This document shows, piece after piece, positions 1 to 8,301 of a stretch of DNA of 64,000 bases (position 1 is its first letter; each line of letters opens with the position of its first letter). Location: positions 310,001-374,000 of the forward strand of contig REGP01000001.1 of assembly GCA_004134995.1 (NCBI GenBank), given 5' to 3'. This DNA is from Oxalobacteraceae bacterium CAVE-383. GTDB taxonomy: Bacteria; Pseudomonadota; Gammaproteobacteria; Burkholderiales; Burkholderiaceae_D. Under the pieces are notes generated by a model. The model had not been told where the DNA came from and did not search any database. It was given only the letters and a program-made list of their open reading frames with translations. The translations under genes were made by a program, and so were the position numbers.

Positions 1-1
1 C

Positions 2-607
2 CGGCTGCTGTGCGGCGGCAAGACGCGCAGCGTGCGCGCCAAGACTTTCGACTGCGATCCCAAGCGCAGCGCCATCGGCGCCCACGTGGTTTATCTGGAT
101 TTCGAGGATGGGCCGGCGGCCACTGCGGTGTACAACGGCTACGGCCGTTTTTCCAGCATGGACCTGGCCTTCGATATTTCCGAGTGGGGCTTTCTGCAGC
201 CGCCGGAAAGCCGGCCGCCGTTGCAGCGTCCCGGCGCCGATATGTCGCCGGAAGCCGAACTCGCGGCCAAGCAGAAACGCGCCAGGAACGCGATTCCCGC
301 CAGCGCGCCGTTCCAGCCGTTTTTCGGGCTGACCCTGGTCAGTTGCGAGCGCGGTGAAATACGCCAGTCGCCACGGGGTTTGCTGGTTTATTCGGAGCAG
401 GGCCAATCGGAAATCATGCTGCCGGCGGACCGTTCGCCGCGCGACCTGGTAATGCGCGAATTCCACGATGCGATCAGCGGCAAGGCGCCGCCGGTGCACA
501 GCGGCCGCTGGGGCCTGGCCAACCTGGAAATTTGCACGGCGGCGATCGCTTCGTCGCAAAGCGGGCGCGATGTGCAGTTGCAGGAGCAGGTCGGGCTGCC
601 CGGATGA
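2..607 (+). CDS. Gfo/Idh/MocA-family oxidoreductase, C-terminal part (5' end outside window)
   Basis: The reading frame is open from the window edge to the TGA at 605-607, so this is the C-terminal part (about 200 residues) of a longer protein. The visible part fits the substrate-binding half of Gfo/Idh/MocA dehydrogenases, with the typical VYLDFEDG and TAVYNGYGRF stretches and a C-terminal region ending in the ICTAAIASSQSGR pattern common in that family. The NAD-binding Rossmann domain would lie to the left and cannot be seen. The next gene is a phthalate-dioxygenase-type reductase 60 bp downstream. Phthalate clusters pair such a reductase with a family member that oxidises the cis-4,5-dihydrodiol, so this is a plausible dihydrodiol dehydrogenase. 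That substrate assignment is inference from context. Confidence 0.75.
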   Translation, partial: RLLCGGKTRSVRAKTFDCDPKRSAIGAHVVYLDFEDGPAATAVYNGYGRFSSMDLAFDISEWGFLQPPESRPPLQRPGADMSPEAELAAKQKRARNAIPASAPFQPFFGLTLVSCERGEIRQSPRGLLVYSEQGQSEIMLPADRSPRDLVMREFHDAISGKAPPVHSGRWGLANLEICTAAIASSQSGRDVQLQEQVGLPG

Positions 608-667
608 GCCGGGCGGCTTGAAACCTTCGAAACTTACTTGAACGAGCAGGATGGCAGGAGACGAGAA

Positions 668-1711
668 ATGACGACAACATTTGAAGCAGTACAGGATGCG
701 CAAGAATCGGCAGTCGCCGAAAACCAAACGAACGCGGAAAAGGATGGAATGATGTCGCTGCTGGTGCAAAGCAAAAAAGAAATCGCGCAGGACATTTTTC
801 TGTTTGAACTGGTGAGTCCGAACCGGGCCAATCCGGTGCTGCCGCCGTTCACCGCCGGCTCGCACGTGCTGGTGCTGACGCCGCGCGGCCTGGCGCGCCG
901 CTATTCGCTTTGCAATTCGCCGTCCGAGCGCAACCGCTACGTGATCGCGGTCAAGCGCGACGCGGCCGGCGGCGGCGGTTCGGTCAGCCTGGTCGACGGC
1001 GTGCGGGCCGGCGAGCGCCTGCATGTATCGGCGCCGCTGAATTATTTTCCGCTGGCCGAGGAAGCCGGCAGCCATCTGCTGATTGCCGGCGGCATCGGCA
1101 TCACGCCGGCGCTGGCGATGATGCGCGACCTGAGCGAAAAGAAAGCCGATTTCAAACTGATCTATTGCACGCGTTCGCCGGAAACCACGGCTTTCCTCGA
1201 TGAATTGGCCGCGCCGGAATTCGCCGGCCGCGTGCACGTGCATCACGATTACGGCGATCGCGAGCGTTCGCTGAATATTGCGCCGCTGGTGGCGCAGCGC
1301 GGCGGCGAAACGCATCTGTATTGCTGCGGCCCGCGGCCTTTGATGGAAGCGGTGCGCGCACAGACCAAGCACTGGCCGCATGCCGCCGTGCATTTCGAGG
1401 ATTTCGGCACCAGCGCGGCGGCCTCGCCGATTGGCGGCGTGGCAGGCGAAAAGGAATTTACGGTCAAGCTGGCCAAGAGCGGCAAGCTGGTTACGGTGCC
1501 GTCCGGCGTCAGCATTCTGTCGGCATTGCGTGAGCAGGGCATGAGCCTGCCGAGTTCCTGCGAAAGCGGCACCTGCGGCGCCTGCCGCACCGGATTATTG
1601 GAAGGCGAGGCCGAGCATCGCGATTTCGTGCTGGATGACGACGAGATGGAATCCGAAATCATGATCTGCGTTTCGCGGGCGAAGAGCGATCAATTGGTGC
1701 TGGATTTGTAA
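668..1711 (+). CDS. Phthalate-dioxygenase-reductase-type flavin/2Fe-2S oxidoreductase (PDR/VanB family)
   Basis: A 347-residue electron-transfer protein that would pass electrons from NAD(P)H through FMN and a plant-type [2Fe-2S] cluster to a Rieske oxygenase or O-demethylase. Domain order is that of the PDR/VanB family: a flavin barrel with ARRYSLCN near the N-terminus, an NAD-binding region with IAGGIGITP and CCGPRPLM, and a C-terminal ferredoxin domain with CESGTCGAC (C298, C303, C306) and a last Cys in MICVSRA. The ATG at 668 is chosen because GGAG lies 7 nt upstream; an in-frame ATG at 638 has no such site. It follows a Gfo/Idh/MocA dehydrogenase gene, as in phthalate operons. The oxygenase component is not in the window and may lie to the left. 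A strong hairpin terminator follows. Confidence 0.9.
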   Translation: MTTTFEAVQDAQESAVAENQTNAEKDGMMSLLVQSKKEIAQDIFLFELVSPNRANPVLPPFTAGSHVLVLTPRGLARRYSLCNSPSERNRYVIAVKRDAAGGGGSVSLVDGVRAGERLHVSAPLNYFPLAEEAGSHLLIAGGIGITPALAMMRDLSEKKADFKLIYCTRSPETTAFLDELAAPEFAGRVHVHHDYGDRERSLNIAPLVAQRGGETHLYCCGPRPLMEAVRAQTKHWPHAAVHFEDFGTSAAASPIGGVAGEKEFTVKLAKSGKLVTVPSGVSILSALREQGMSLPSSCESGTCGACRTGLLEGEAEHRDFVLDDDEMESEIMICVSRAKSDQLVLDL

Positions 1712-1732
1712 GGCATGAACGCAATAAATAAC

Positions 1733-1766
1733 AAATGCCCGCGCATTGGCGGGCATTTCGTTTTTT
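1733..1766 (+). terminator. Rho-independent terminator of the reductase operon
   Basis: A perfect 10-bp stem (AAATGCCCGC / GCGGGCATTT) with a 6-nt loop is followed by CG and six T residues. It lies 21 bp after the reductase stop. The A-rich left side means it may also stop the convergent VOC gene. Confidence 0.9.
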
Positions 1767-1787
1767 ATTTGAAGCGGACGGAAAAAC

Positions 1788-2216
1788 CTATGCCAGCATC
1801 CCGCCGTTGATGACCCATGGCGTCCCGAATTTGTCGGTGAAGGAAGCGAAGGCTTCGGCCCAGAACATTTTCTGCATCGGCATGGCGATCTTGCCGCCGG
1901 CCGACAAGGTGTCATAGACTTTCCTTGCTTCGCCGGCGGTCGGGTAGGTCAGCGTCAGCGAAAAACCTTTCATGCCGTCATACGGCGGGCAGTTCGGATT
2001 GCCTTCGATCTGGTCGGCGGCCATCAGTACGCCCTGGTCCAGCGTCAGTTGCGAATGCATGATCAGTTTGCCCGTTCCCGGCGGCGCCTGGCCGGCCATT
2101 GGCGATTCGCCGTAGGTCATCATCATGCCGATTTTGCCGCCGAGGGCGCTTTCGTAAAAACGCATGGCATCGGCGCATTGGCCGTTGAAACTCAGATACG
2201 TATTCAGTTGAGGCAT
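1788..2216 (-). CDS. VOC/glyoxalase-superfamily protein (PhnB-like)
   Basis: A 142-residue protein of the vicinal-oxygen-chelate superfamily, PhnB-like branch. It begins MPQLNTYLSFNGQCADAMRF, where the family pattern F-NG-C-A-A-FY is clear, and ends with the usual GTPWVINGG. Central parts (PMAGQAPPGTGKLIMHSQLT, FSLTLTYP, MFWAEAFASFTDKFG) also match. Members of this branch often have no known reaction. The start at 2216 is set by AAGGAA just upstream; earlier in-frame codons would run into the promoter region. It is divergent from a tetR gene with an operator-like dyad between them, so it is probably repressed by that TetR protein. It may handle a toxic electrophile, but that is a guess. Confidence 0.88.
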   Translation of the reverse strand: MPQLNTYLSFNGQCADAMRFYESALGGKIGMMMTYGESPMAGQAPPGTGKLIMHSQLTLDQGVLMAADQIEGNPNCPPYDGMKGFSLTLTYPTAGEARKVYDTLSAGGKIAMPMQKMFWAEAFASFTDKFGTPWVINGGMLA

Positions 2217-2302
2217 GGCTTTCCTTTCGATTCGGGGTGAGTGCTGCTTGGGACTTGCCGTCGGTATTGCGGTATCGGTGCATTCCGGACTGCCGTTGTA
2301 TT

Positions 2303-2350
2303 TGTGTACACCGTACACATAAAAATAACACGGAATAATGTACAGTGTCC
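2303..2350. promoter_or_regulatory. TetR-type operator region between VOC gene and tetR
   Basis: The intergenic region holds a perfect dyad, TGTGTAC-ACC-GTACACA, at 2303-2319. About 20 bp later comes a related, degenerate element TGTACAGTGTCC at 2339-2350. Both share TGTACA with the same spacing sense. The site lies between two divergent genes, one of which is a TetR regulator, the usual arrangement for autoregulation. Binding by that regulator is inference. Confidence 0.7.
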
Positions 2351-2378
2351 ACTTAAAGGAAAAAGAGTATTTCGAGGG

Positions 2379-3032
2379 ATGTCAAAGAATGTAAAGAATA
2401 CGGCGGGCGCCAGGGAACGAGAAACCTATCGTCATGGCGACCTGCGCCACGCACTGCTGGAAGCGGGGATTGCGCTGGCGCGTGAAGGCGGGCCGGGCGC
2501 GGTGGCGCTGCGCGCCGCGACGCGGCAGGCGGGGGTTGCGCCGAATGCGGCTTACCGGCACTTTGCCAGCCGTGAAGATCTGCTGCTGGCGGTGCGCGCC
2601 TATGCCTTGTCGCAACTGGCGATCGTGATCGAAACCGAACTGGCGCGGCTGGATCCGGCGCAAAGCCGGGCCGATCTGGCGCGCGCCGGTTTGCGCGCGG
2701 TCGGCGCCGGGTACCTGGCGTTTGCGCATGCCAATCCCGGCTTGTTCCATACCGCCTTTTCCAGCCACGAGCCGGTCGAAGCCGACGCCGATCCGGCCAA
2801 GGCCGGGCATAGCGGCATGAACCCGTTTCAATTGCTGAGCGGCGCGCTGGACCGCATGCTCGAAGCCGGCGTATTGCCGCCGCAGCGGCGGCCGGGCGCG
2901 GAATACATGGCGTGGTCCGCGGTACACGGCCTTGCTCTGCTGGTAAGCGACGGTCCCCTGCATTCAATGCCGGACGGCATGCGTAATGCAATCGGGCAGC
3001 GTTTGCTCGATATGGTGGAAAAGGGGCTTTAA
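2379..3032 (+). CDS. TetR/AcrR-family transcriptional regulator
   Basis: A 217-residue regulator. The N-terminal helix-turn-helix is clear: YRHGDLRHALLEAGIALARE, then VALRAATRQAGVAPNAAYRHF and REDLLLAV. This is the TetR DNA-binding domain at about residues 14-65. The C-terminal part resembles the TetR_C ligand domain with GYLAFAHANPGLFHTAFS, seen in the WHG-type subgroup. ATG 2379 fits the domain start; its ribosome site is weak (GAGGG directly adjacent, or AAAGGA farther up), so the exact start is less sure than the identity. It is divergent from a VOC protein gene, with a TGTAC-type dyad in between, suggesting self-repression and control of the neighbour. Confidence 0.9.
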   Translation: MSKNVKNTAGARERETYRHGDLRHALLEAGIALAREGGPGAVALRAATRQAGVAPNAAYRHFASREDLLLAVRAYALSQLAIVIETELARLDPAQSRADLARAGLRAVGAGYLAFAHANPGLFHTAFSSHEPVEADADPAKAGHSGMNPFQLLSGALDRMLEAGVLPPQRRPGAEYMAWSAVHGLALLVSDGPLHSMPDGMRNAIGQRLLDMVEKGL

Positions 3033-3055
3033 AAAGTCCGCCCTTGCCGGCGGAC
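3028..3055 (-). terminator. Rho-independent terminator of the small exported-protein gene
   Basis: On the minus strand GTCCGCC and GGCGGAC form a 7-bp stem with a 6-nt loop followed by TTTTTAAA. It lies just after the stop codon of the small minus-strand gene and overlaps the stop codon of tetR. Confidence 0.75.
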
Positions 3056-3060
3056 AATCA

Positions 3061-3228
3061 TCAACGGCAGCGCTTGACCCAATGGCCGTGGTAACGCACG
3101 TTGTGGCAGATCTGTCGATGATGAGGCTTTCTCACCATTGGACGATGATCGTCGCCGTAAGCGAAAACGGGAGCGGTGGCGCTCATGGCGCCGATGGCAA
3201 GTGCGAGAGTGAACAGGATTTTTTTCAT
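3061..3228 (-). CDS. Small exported protein, unknown function
   Basis: A 55-residue protein. The first 23 residues form a good Sec signal peptide (MKKILFTLALAIGAMSATAP followed by VFA), so the mature product is about 32 residues. The mature part is rich in His, Arg and Tyr and ends HGHWVKRC plus R, with two Cys that could form a disulfide. The ATG at 3228 is chosen because the signal peptide starts there; a longer frame begins at 3264. It has its own terminator. I do not recognise a function; the His-rich, cationic character might indicate metal or envelope binding, but nothing in the sequence proves it. Confidence 0.6.
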   Translation of the reverse strand: MKKILFTLALAIGAMSATAPVFAYGDDHRPMVRKPHHRQICHNVRYHGHWVKRCR

Positions 3229-3379
3229 GATAGTCCGTAAGAGTTGACGTCGGGTTGACTGCATGAGCGGCCTTCCGGTTCCATACCCACCAGTGGATAT
3301 CCGCCGCTACCGCCGTTTGAAGCAAATTGCGCACTCCCAAAACCGGTAATTTTCCCCGCCCATTCCCCTCGTTAAATAG

Positions 3380-3445
3380 ATAACCAGGAGTTATAAATAA
3401 CGATAAAAAATATCACTTTACATAACTTTTTGAAGCTCATATCGT
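3380..3445 (+). promoter_or_regulatory. LysR-type promoter of the hyuB-hyuA operon
   Basis: A dyad ATAAC-N5-GTTAT (3380-3394) has the T-N11-A form of LysR-type sites. Exactly 28 bases run from the end of the dyad to the end of a -35-like TTTACA (3417-3422), which is followed by a 17-bp spacer and TATCGT (3440-3445). The 25-bp block from AAATATCACTTTACATAAC onward recurs upstream of 12020 with the same geometry. Start of transcription and activator are inferred. Confidence 0.75.
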
Positions 3446-3512
3446 GATGCCTCACAGATAACAGAATGTCAAAACAAAACGGCAGCAACGGAGACCCACG
3501 AGGTGAGCATTC

Positions 3513-5264
3513 ATGGCAGTTGATCAGATCACGTTCCAGGTTTTGCAAAGCCGCCTGTCCGGCATCGTGCAGGAGATGCAGGACAATATTTTCCGCACCG
3601 GCTATTCGACCATCATCCGCGAATCGCAGGACGCCAGTTGCATGATCCTCAGCGCCGCCGGCGATGTGGTCGGCGAAAACGTGGTGCTGCCGCTGCACGT
3701 GTCGGCGTTGCCGGAGGTGGTGCGCGCGATCCTGCGTGATTACGGCGATGACGTCTGCCCCGGCGATGCCTTCATTACCAACCATCCCTATCTGGCCGGC
3801 GTCACCCATTCGATCGACATGGCGGTGGTCACGCCCGTGTTCTACAACAACAAGCTCATCGCGTTTTGCGCCAGCATCGCCCACAAAAGCGACCTCGGCG
3901 GCATGGTGCCCGGCACCGGCTCTTCAAGCGCGCGCGAGATATTCCAGGAAGGGATTCAATATCCGCCGGTCAAATACATGCATCACGGCGCGGTGGTCAA
4001 GGAAGTCGACGCGATCCTGCGCGCCAACAGCCGCACCCCCGATCTGATCATGGGCGATATCCGCGGCCAGGTCGGCACGGCGCGGCTGGGCGAACAGCGG
4101 CTGTTTGCATTGGCCGACCGTTATGGCGTGGATGCCGTGACCGATACCTTCGCCGAAGCCGAAGTGCGCACCGAAGAACGTGTGCGGCAGACTATCGCGG
4201 GCTGGAAGGACGGTTCGGTCGAAGGCGAAATGTATGTCGACAACGACGGCATCGTGCTGGACCGGCCGATCAAGTATCACGTCAAAATCACCAAGACCGG
4301 CCGCAACATCATGTTCGATTTCAGCGGCTCGGGCGATCAGACTCTGGGACCGCTGAACATCCTGCCGCCGGTGGTGCGCGGCTGCTGCTTCTTCGCGATG
4401 ACCGCCATGATCGATCCGGCGCTGCCGAAAAACGGCGGCCTGGCGCGCGTGGTGGAAATGAAATTCCGCGACGGCTCGGTGCTGCATCCGAAATTCCCGG
4501 CGCCGACCAATACCTATATGGCCTCGGCCACCGCCGTCACCGAAGCGCTGCTGCAGGCGCTCAGCAAGCTGGTGCCGAATCGCCAGACCGCCGGCACCGG
4601 CGGCGTCGGCGGCCTGATGATCGGCGGCAAGGACGATAACGGCAAGGCTTTCGTGCAATACGAAATCGTCGGCTCGGCCTATGGCGCGCGCACCGGCAAG
4701 GATGGCGTCTCCGGCACCAGCGTGCTGCTCGACAATGCCCGCACCGCGCCGATCGAAGTGCTCGAATCGGAATTTCCGACCCGCGTGCGGCGCTTCGAAC
4801 TGATCCGCGATTCGGGTGGCCCCGGCCAGTTCCGCGGCGGCCTCGGCATACGCCGCGAATATGAAATCCTGGCGCCGGAAGTGCAGTTCTCGCTGCGCGG
4901 CGGCAAACACACCAATCCGGCCCATGGCCTCGAAGGCGGCAGCCCGGGCGGCACCGGCGCCTGCATCATCAATCCCGGCGGCGGAGACAAGGAGAAACAT
5001 ATGCCAGGCCGTTTCGGTGGACTTTATCTGCAGCGCGGCGATGTCATCCGCCTTGAAAAATCCGGTGGCGGCGGCATCGGCCGGGTCAGCGACCGGCCGT
5101 TCGATCTGCTCGTCGGCGATGTGCTGGACGGCTATGTCAGCGTCGACGCGGCCGTGCGCAACTACGGCGTCGATGCGGTCAAGCTGCAGGCCGCGGTGGA
5201 TGCATGGCGCGGCGCAAGCAAGAACGCCGAACCGGCGGCCCCGCAGCGGAAAGGCAGCAAATAA
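3513..5264 (+). CDS. hyuB: Hydantoinase B / oxoprolinase-family protein (HyuB-like)
   Basis: A 583-residue protein of the hydantoinase B/oxoprolinase family. The family opening (ITFQVLQSRLSGIVQEMQ), the CPGDAFITNHPY region, GGMVPGT and the C-terminal GGPGQFRGGLG pattern are all present. Members work with a HyuA-type ATPase to open cyclic amides such as N-methylhydantoin or 5-oxoproline, or form carboxylases for ketones such as acetone or acetophenone. Which of these applies cannot be read from the sequence. ATG 3513 has GAGGTGAG a few bases upstream. The stop overlaps the hyuA start (TAATG), so the two are translationally coupled. It is first in an operon that continues through an SDR, a binding protein and an aldehyde dehydrogenase. 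It is probably driven by the LysR-type promoter at 3380-3445. Confidence 0.92.
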   Translation: MAVDQITFQVLQSRLSGIVQEMQDNIFRTGYSTIIRESQDASCMILSAAGDVVGENVVLPLHVSALPEVVRAILRDYGDDVCPGDAFITNHPYLAGVTHSIDMAVVTPVFYNNKLIAFCASIAHKSDLGGMVPGTGSSSAREIFQEGIQYPPVKYMHHGAVVKEVDAILRANSRTPDLIMGDIRGQVGTARLGEQRLFALADRYGVDAVTDTFAEAEVRTEERVRQTIAGWKDGSVEGEMYVDNDGIVLDRPIKYHVKITKTGRNIMFDFSGSGDQTLGPLNILPPVVRGCCFFAMTAMIDPALPKNGGLARVVEMKFRDGSVLHPKFPAPTNTYMASATAVTEALLQALSKLVPNRQTAGTGGVGGLMIGGKDDNGKAFVQYEIVGSAYGARTGKDGVSGTSVLLDNARTAPIEVLESEFPTRVRRFELIRDSGGPGQFRGGLGIRREYEILAPEVQFSLRGGKHTNPAHGLEGGSPGGTGACIINPGGGDKEKHMPGRFGGLYLQRGDVIRLEKSGGGGIGRVSDRPFDLLVGDVLDGYVSVDAAVRNYGVDAVKLQAAVDAWRGASKNAEPAAPQRKGSK

Positions 5265-7333
5265 TGGCTTACCGGGTAGCAGTCGATACCGGCGGCACAT
5301 TTACCGATTTCGTTTTCCTGGAAGCCGGGACCGGCCGCATCGAAATCCTGAAAGTGCCGTCCACGCGCGGCAATGAATCGGTCGGCATCGTCGACGGGTT
5401 CAGCAAGTGGCTGAACGGCAAGGGATTGCGCGCCGACAGCATCGGTTTTTTCGCGCACAGCACCACCGTCGGCACTAATGCCATGCTGGAGGAAAACGGC
5501 GCCCGCACCGGATTATTGGTCACCGACGGTTTCCGCGGCGTGTATGAAGTGGGCGAACAGTCGCGCGGCTACGGCAGCGTGATCTACGATCTGCTTTTCG
5601 ACAAGCCAAGCCTGCTGGTGCCGCCGCGCCTGACCGAAGAGATCAAGGAGCGCGTGCTGTTCGACGGCTCGGTGCACCAAGAACTGGATGAAGCGGCGGC
5701 GCGCAAAAGCATCGGCCGCCTGCTGGAAGCCGGCGTCGATTCGATCGCGGTCTGCCTGCTGTTCTCGTTCCGCAATCCGCGCCATGAAGCGCGCATCGGC
5801 GAGCTGATCCGCGAAATGGCGCCGCAGGTGAATGTGTCGGTCTCCAGCGAAATCGTGCCGCAGATGCGCGAGTATTACCGGCTCTCGACCACCGTGGTCA
5901 ACGCCTACCTGAATCCGCTGCTGGAATCGTATATCCATCGCCTCGACAGCAAGCTGGCGGAACAGGGGCTGGCGACCGAGCAGCGCTACATCATGCGTTC
6001 CAACGGCGGCCTGGCGACGTTCGAGTCGGCCGCCAAGCGCAGCGTGCAGACCGTGCTCAGCGGACCGGCCGCCGGCGTGGTCGCGGCGCAGCAGTTCGCC
6101 AAGGCCAGCGGTTTCCATGACATGGTCACTTTCGACATGGGCGGCACCAGCACCGACGTCGCCCTGATCAACGGCGGCCAGGCGATGCGCCGCATGTCGG
6201 GCAAGGTCAACCGGCGCGATCTGCTGGTGCCGATGCTGGATATCCATACGGTGGCCGCCGGCGGCGGCACCGTGGCCTGGATCGACGAACTGGGCATGCT
6301 GCAGGTCGGGCCGCGCAGCGCCGGCTCGTTCCCGGGGCCGGTCTGCTACGGCCGCGGCGGCACGGAAGCCACGATTACCGACGCCAACCTGGTGCTGGGC
6401 TATCTGAACGCCGAGTTCCCGCTGGCCGGCGGCTCGCTGACGCTGGACCGCGCGGGCGCGGCGGCGGCGATCGAAAAGAATATCGCCGGGCCGCTCGGCA
6501 TTTCGGTCACGCAGGCGGCGCGCGGCATTATCGAAATCGTCAACGTCAAGATGCAGGAAGCGATCAAGGTGGTGTCGTCCAACCGCGGCTACGATCTGCG
6601 CGATTTCCATCTGTATTCGTTCGGCGGCGCCGGTTCGCTGCATGCCGGCAAGATCGCCGAAGAGCTCGGCATGCGCGGCGTGATCATCCCGACCTATCCC
6701 GGCGTGACCGCGGCCTTGGGTTTGCTGTTGTCGGATGTGCGCCATGATTACGTGCAGTCGGCACTGACCGATCTGCGCGAATTGACGGCGCAGCAGATCA
6801 ACGGCCGGTTCGAACGCCTGATGCAGCAGGGCCGGCAGGAATTGATGGCGGAAGGATTTGCCGAGCACGAGATCCGCTTCGAATTCCATCTCGACATGCG
6901 CTATGCGGGCCAGGGCTACGAACTGACCATTGCAGTGCCGGACTTCCCGCTCCGGATCGCCGATCCGGTGCAGCTGCGGCATGGTTTCGACAGCGAACAT
7001 GCGCGCCTGACCGGGCATTCGGCGCCGACCGAAGCGGTGGAAATCGTCAATTACCGGGTGGCCGGCGTGGTGGCCGTGCCGCAGGCGCCGCTGACCAATC
7101 CGTTCGCCGCGCAGCAGGTGGCCACGGTGGAGCAGGCGCTGCTGGGCAAGGCCAAGGTGTATTTCACCGAAACGCCGGCCGACACGCCGGTCTACGACCG
7201 CACGAAGTTACCGGCCGGCGGCATCGTATCGGGACCGGCGATTCTGCTGCAGGCCGATACCACGATCATTCTGCACGACGGCGAAAAGGCCGTGGTCGAT
7301 CCGGCGCTCGGACATCTGGAAATCGCTTCATGA
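5264..7333 (+). CDS. hyuA: Hydantoinase A / oxoprolinase-family ATPase (HyuA-like)
   Basis: A 689-residue partner of HyuB. It has the family ATP-binding start RVAVDTGGTFTDFVFLE, followed by FAHSTTVGTNAMLEENGA, MRSNGGLATFESA, VLSGPAAGVVAA and DMGGTSTDVALI. These are the acetate/sugar-kinase-Hsp70-type phosphate loops of the hydantoinase/oxoprolinase family. The C-terminal third carries the GGAGSLHAGKIAEELGM region. The enzyme would use ATP to activate a cyclic amide or a carbonyl substrate for HyuB. The start at 5264 overlaps the hyuB stop by one base, with GGAAAGG upstream. The gene is full length for the family. Substrate is unknown; the downstream SDR and aldehyde dehydrogenase, and a co-regulated racemase-like gene at 12020, suggest a multi-step catabolic route. 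Confidence 0.92.
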   Translation: MAYRVAVDTGGTFTDFVFLEAGTGRIEILKVPSTRGNESVGIVDGFSKWLNGKGLRADSIGFFAHSTTVGTNAMLEENGARTGLLVTDGFRGVYEVGEQSRGYGSVIYDLLFDKPSLLVPPRLTEEIKERVLFDGSVHQELDEAAARKSIGRLLEAGVDSIAVCLLFSFRNPRHEARIGELIREMAPQVNVSVSSEIVPQMREYYRLSTTVVNAYLNPLLESYIHRLDSKLAEQGLATEQRYIMRSNGGLATFESAAKRSVQTVLSGPAAGVVAAQQFAKASGFHDMVTFDMGGTSTDVALINGGQAMRRMSGKVNRRDLLVPMLDIHTVAAGGGTVAWIDELGMLQVGPRSAGSFPGPVCYGRGGTEATITDANLVLGYLNAEFPLAGGSLTLDRAGAAAAIEKNIAGPLGISVTQAARGIIEIVNVKMQEAIKVVSSNRGYDLRDFHLYSFGGAGSLHAGKIAEELGMRGVIIPTYPGVTAALGLLLSDVRHDYVQSALTDLRELTAQQINGRFERLMQQGRQELMAEGFAEHEIRFEFHLDMRYAGQGYELTIAVPDFPLRIADPVQLRHGFDSEHARLTGHSAPTEAVEIVNYRVAGVVAVPQAPLTNPFAAQQVATVEQALLGKAKVYFTETPADTPVYDRTKLPAGGIVSGPAILLQADTTIILHDGEKAVVDPALGHLEIAS

Positions 7334-7407
7334 AATTGCTCCATGAATTTGCTTCAAAACTCGCCTCATAGACGTATTCCGGCTTGGCTAACCTCAGGGG
7401 AAGAACG

Positions 7408-8199
7408 ATGAATTTCACGCTTAACACCGCACCCGCGGCCCGTCTGAAAGACCGGGTCGCCATCATCACCGGCGGCGCGCACGGCATCGGCAAGGCCTAT
7501 GCCCAGCGTTTCGCGGGCGAAGGGGCGAAGATCGTCGTGGCCGATATCGACGGCGCCGCCGCCGCGCAGGTCGCCGGCGAAATCAATGACGCCGGCGGTA
7601 CCGCGATCGGCATGACGGTCGATATTTCGGATCTGGCCTTGTGCCGGAAGATGGCGCAGGCCGCCATCGACAAATTCGGCCGCATCGACGCGCTGGTGAA
7701 TAACGCGGCGCTGTTTTCAAGGATTCCGATGACGCGCGGGCGTTTCGACGAAATTCCGGAGGCGGAATGGGACCGCATGTTCCAGGTCAATGTCAAAGGC
7801 ATCTGGTACACCTGCCGCTCGGTGGTGCCGTTCATGGAAAAGCAGAAGCATGGCCGTATCGTGAACGTTTCCTCGTCCACTGTGTTCCAGAATCCCGGCA
7901 CGCGGATTCATTACATCGCCTCGAAGGCCGCCGTGATCGGTTTCACGCGCACGCTGGCGCGCGAGATCGGGCCGAGCAATATTACGGTCAACTGCATCAG
8001 CCCGGGCAGTACGCTGAGCGAGGAAGATCCGAGCGAGGAAATGAAGGCCTATCGCGCGCGCCGCGTGGCGGACCGTTCGATCCAGCGCGTACAGTATCCG
8101 GACGACCTGGCCGGCGCGGCGGTGTTTTTCTGTTCGGACGAGAGTTCGTTCATTACCGGGCAGAACCTGATCGTGGATGGCGGGCAGGTGATGGTTTGA
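7408..8199 (+). CDS. Short-chain dehydrogenase/reductase (SDR, classical type)
   Basis: A 263-residue NAD(P)-dependent oxidoreductase. The cofactor motif TGGAHGIG, the NNAA motif, NVSSS and the catalytic pair Y169-x3-K173 (HYIASKAAV) are in place, as is the C-terminal DGGQVMV. An Asp at the end of beta-2 (VVADIDG) suggests preference for NAD. ATG 7408 follows GGGGAAG at a good distance. It lies 74 bp after hyuA and 102 bp before a binding-protein gene in the same direction, so it is probably part of the hyu operon. The likely job is oxidation of an alcohol intermediate. The substrate cannot be inferred. Confidence 0.92.
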   Translation: MNFTLNTAPAARLKDRVAIITGGAHGIGKAYAQRFAGEGAKIVVADIDGAAAAQVAGEINDAGGTAIGMTVDISDLALCRKMAQAAIDKFGRIDALVNNAALFSRIPMTRGRFDEIPEAEWDRMFQVNVKGIWYTCRSVVPFMEKQKHGRIVNVSSSTVFQNPGTRIHYIASKAAVIGFTRTLAREIGPSNITVNCISPGSTLSEEDPSEEMKAYRARRVADRSIQRVQYPDDLAGAAVFFCSDESSFITGQNLIVDGGQVMV

Positions 8200-8301
8200 A
8201 GTTTAAGGCAGGGATGTAAAGCGAAGCAGGGCGGAACGGCGGTGGGGCGGAGACATAGATAAAAAAAGACCCATTTTCTTTGACAATTGTTCGGAGGAAA
8301 G

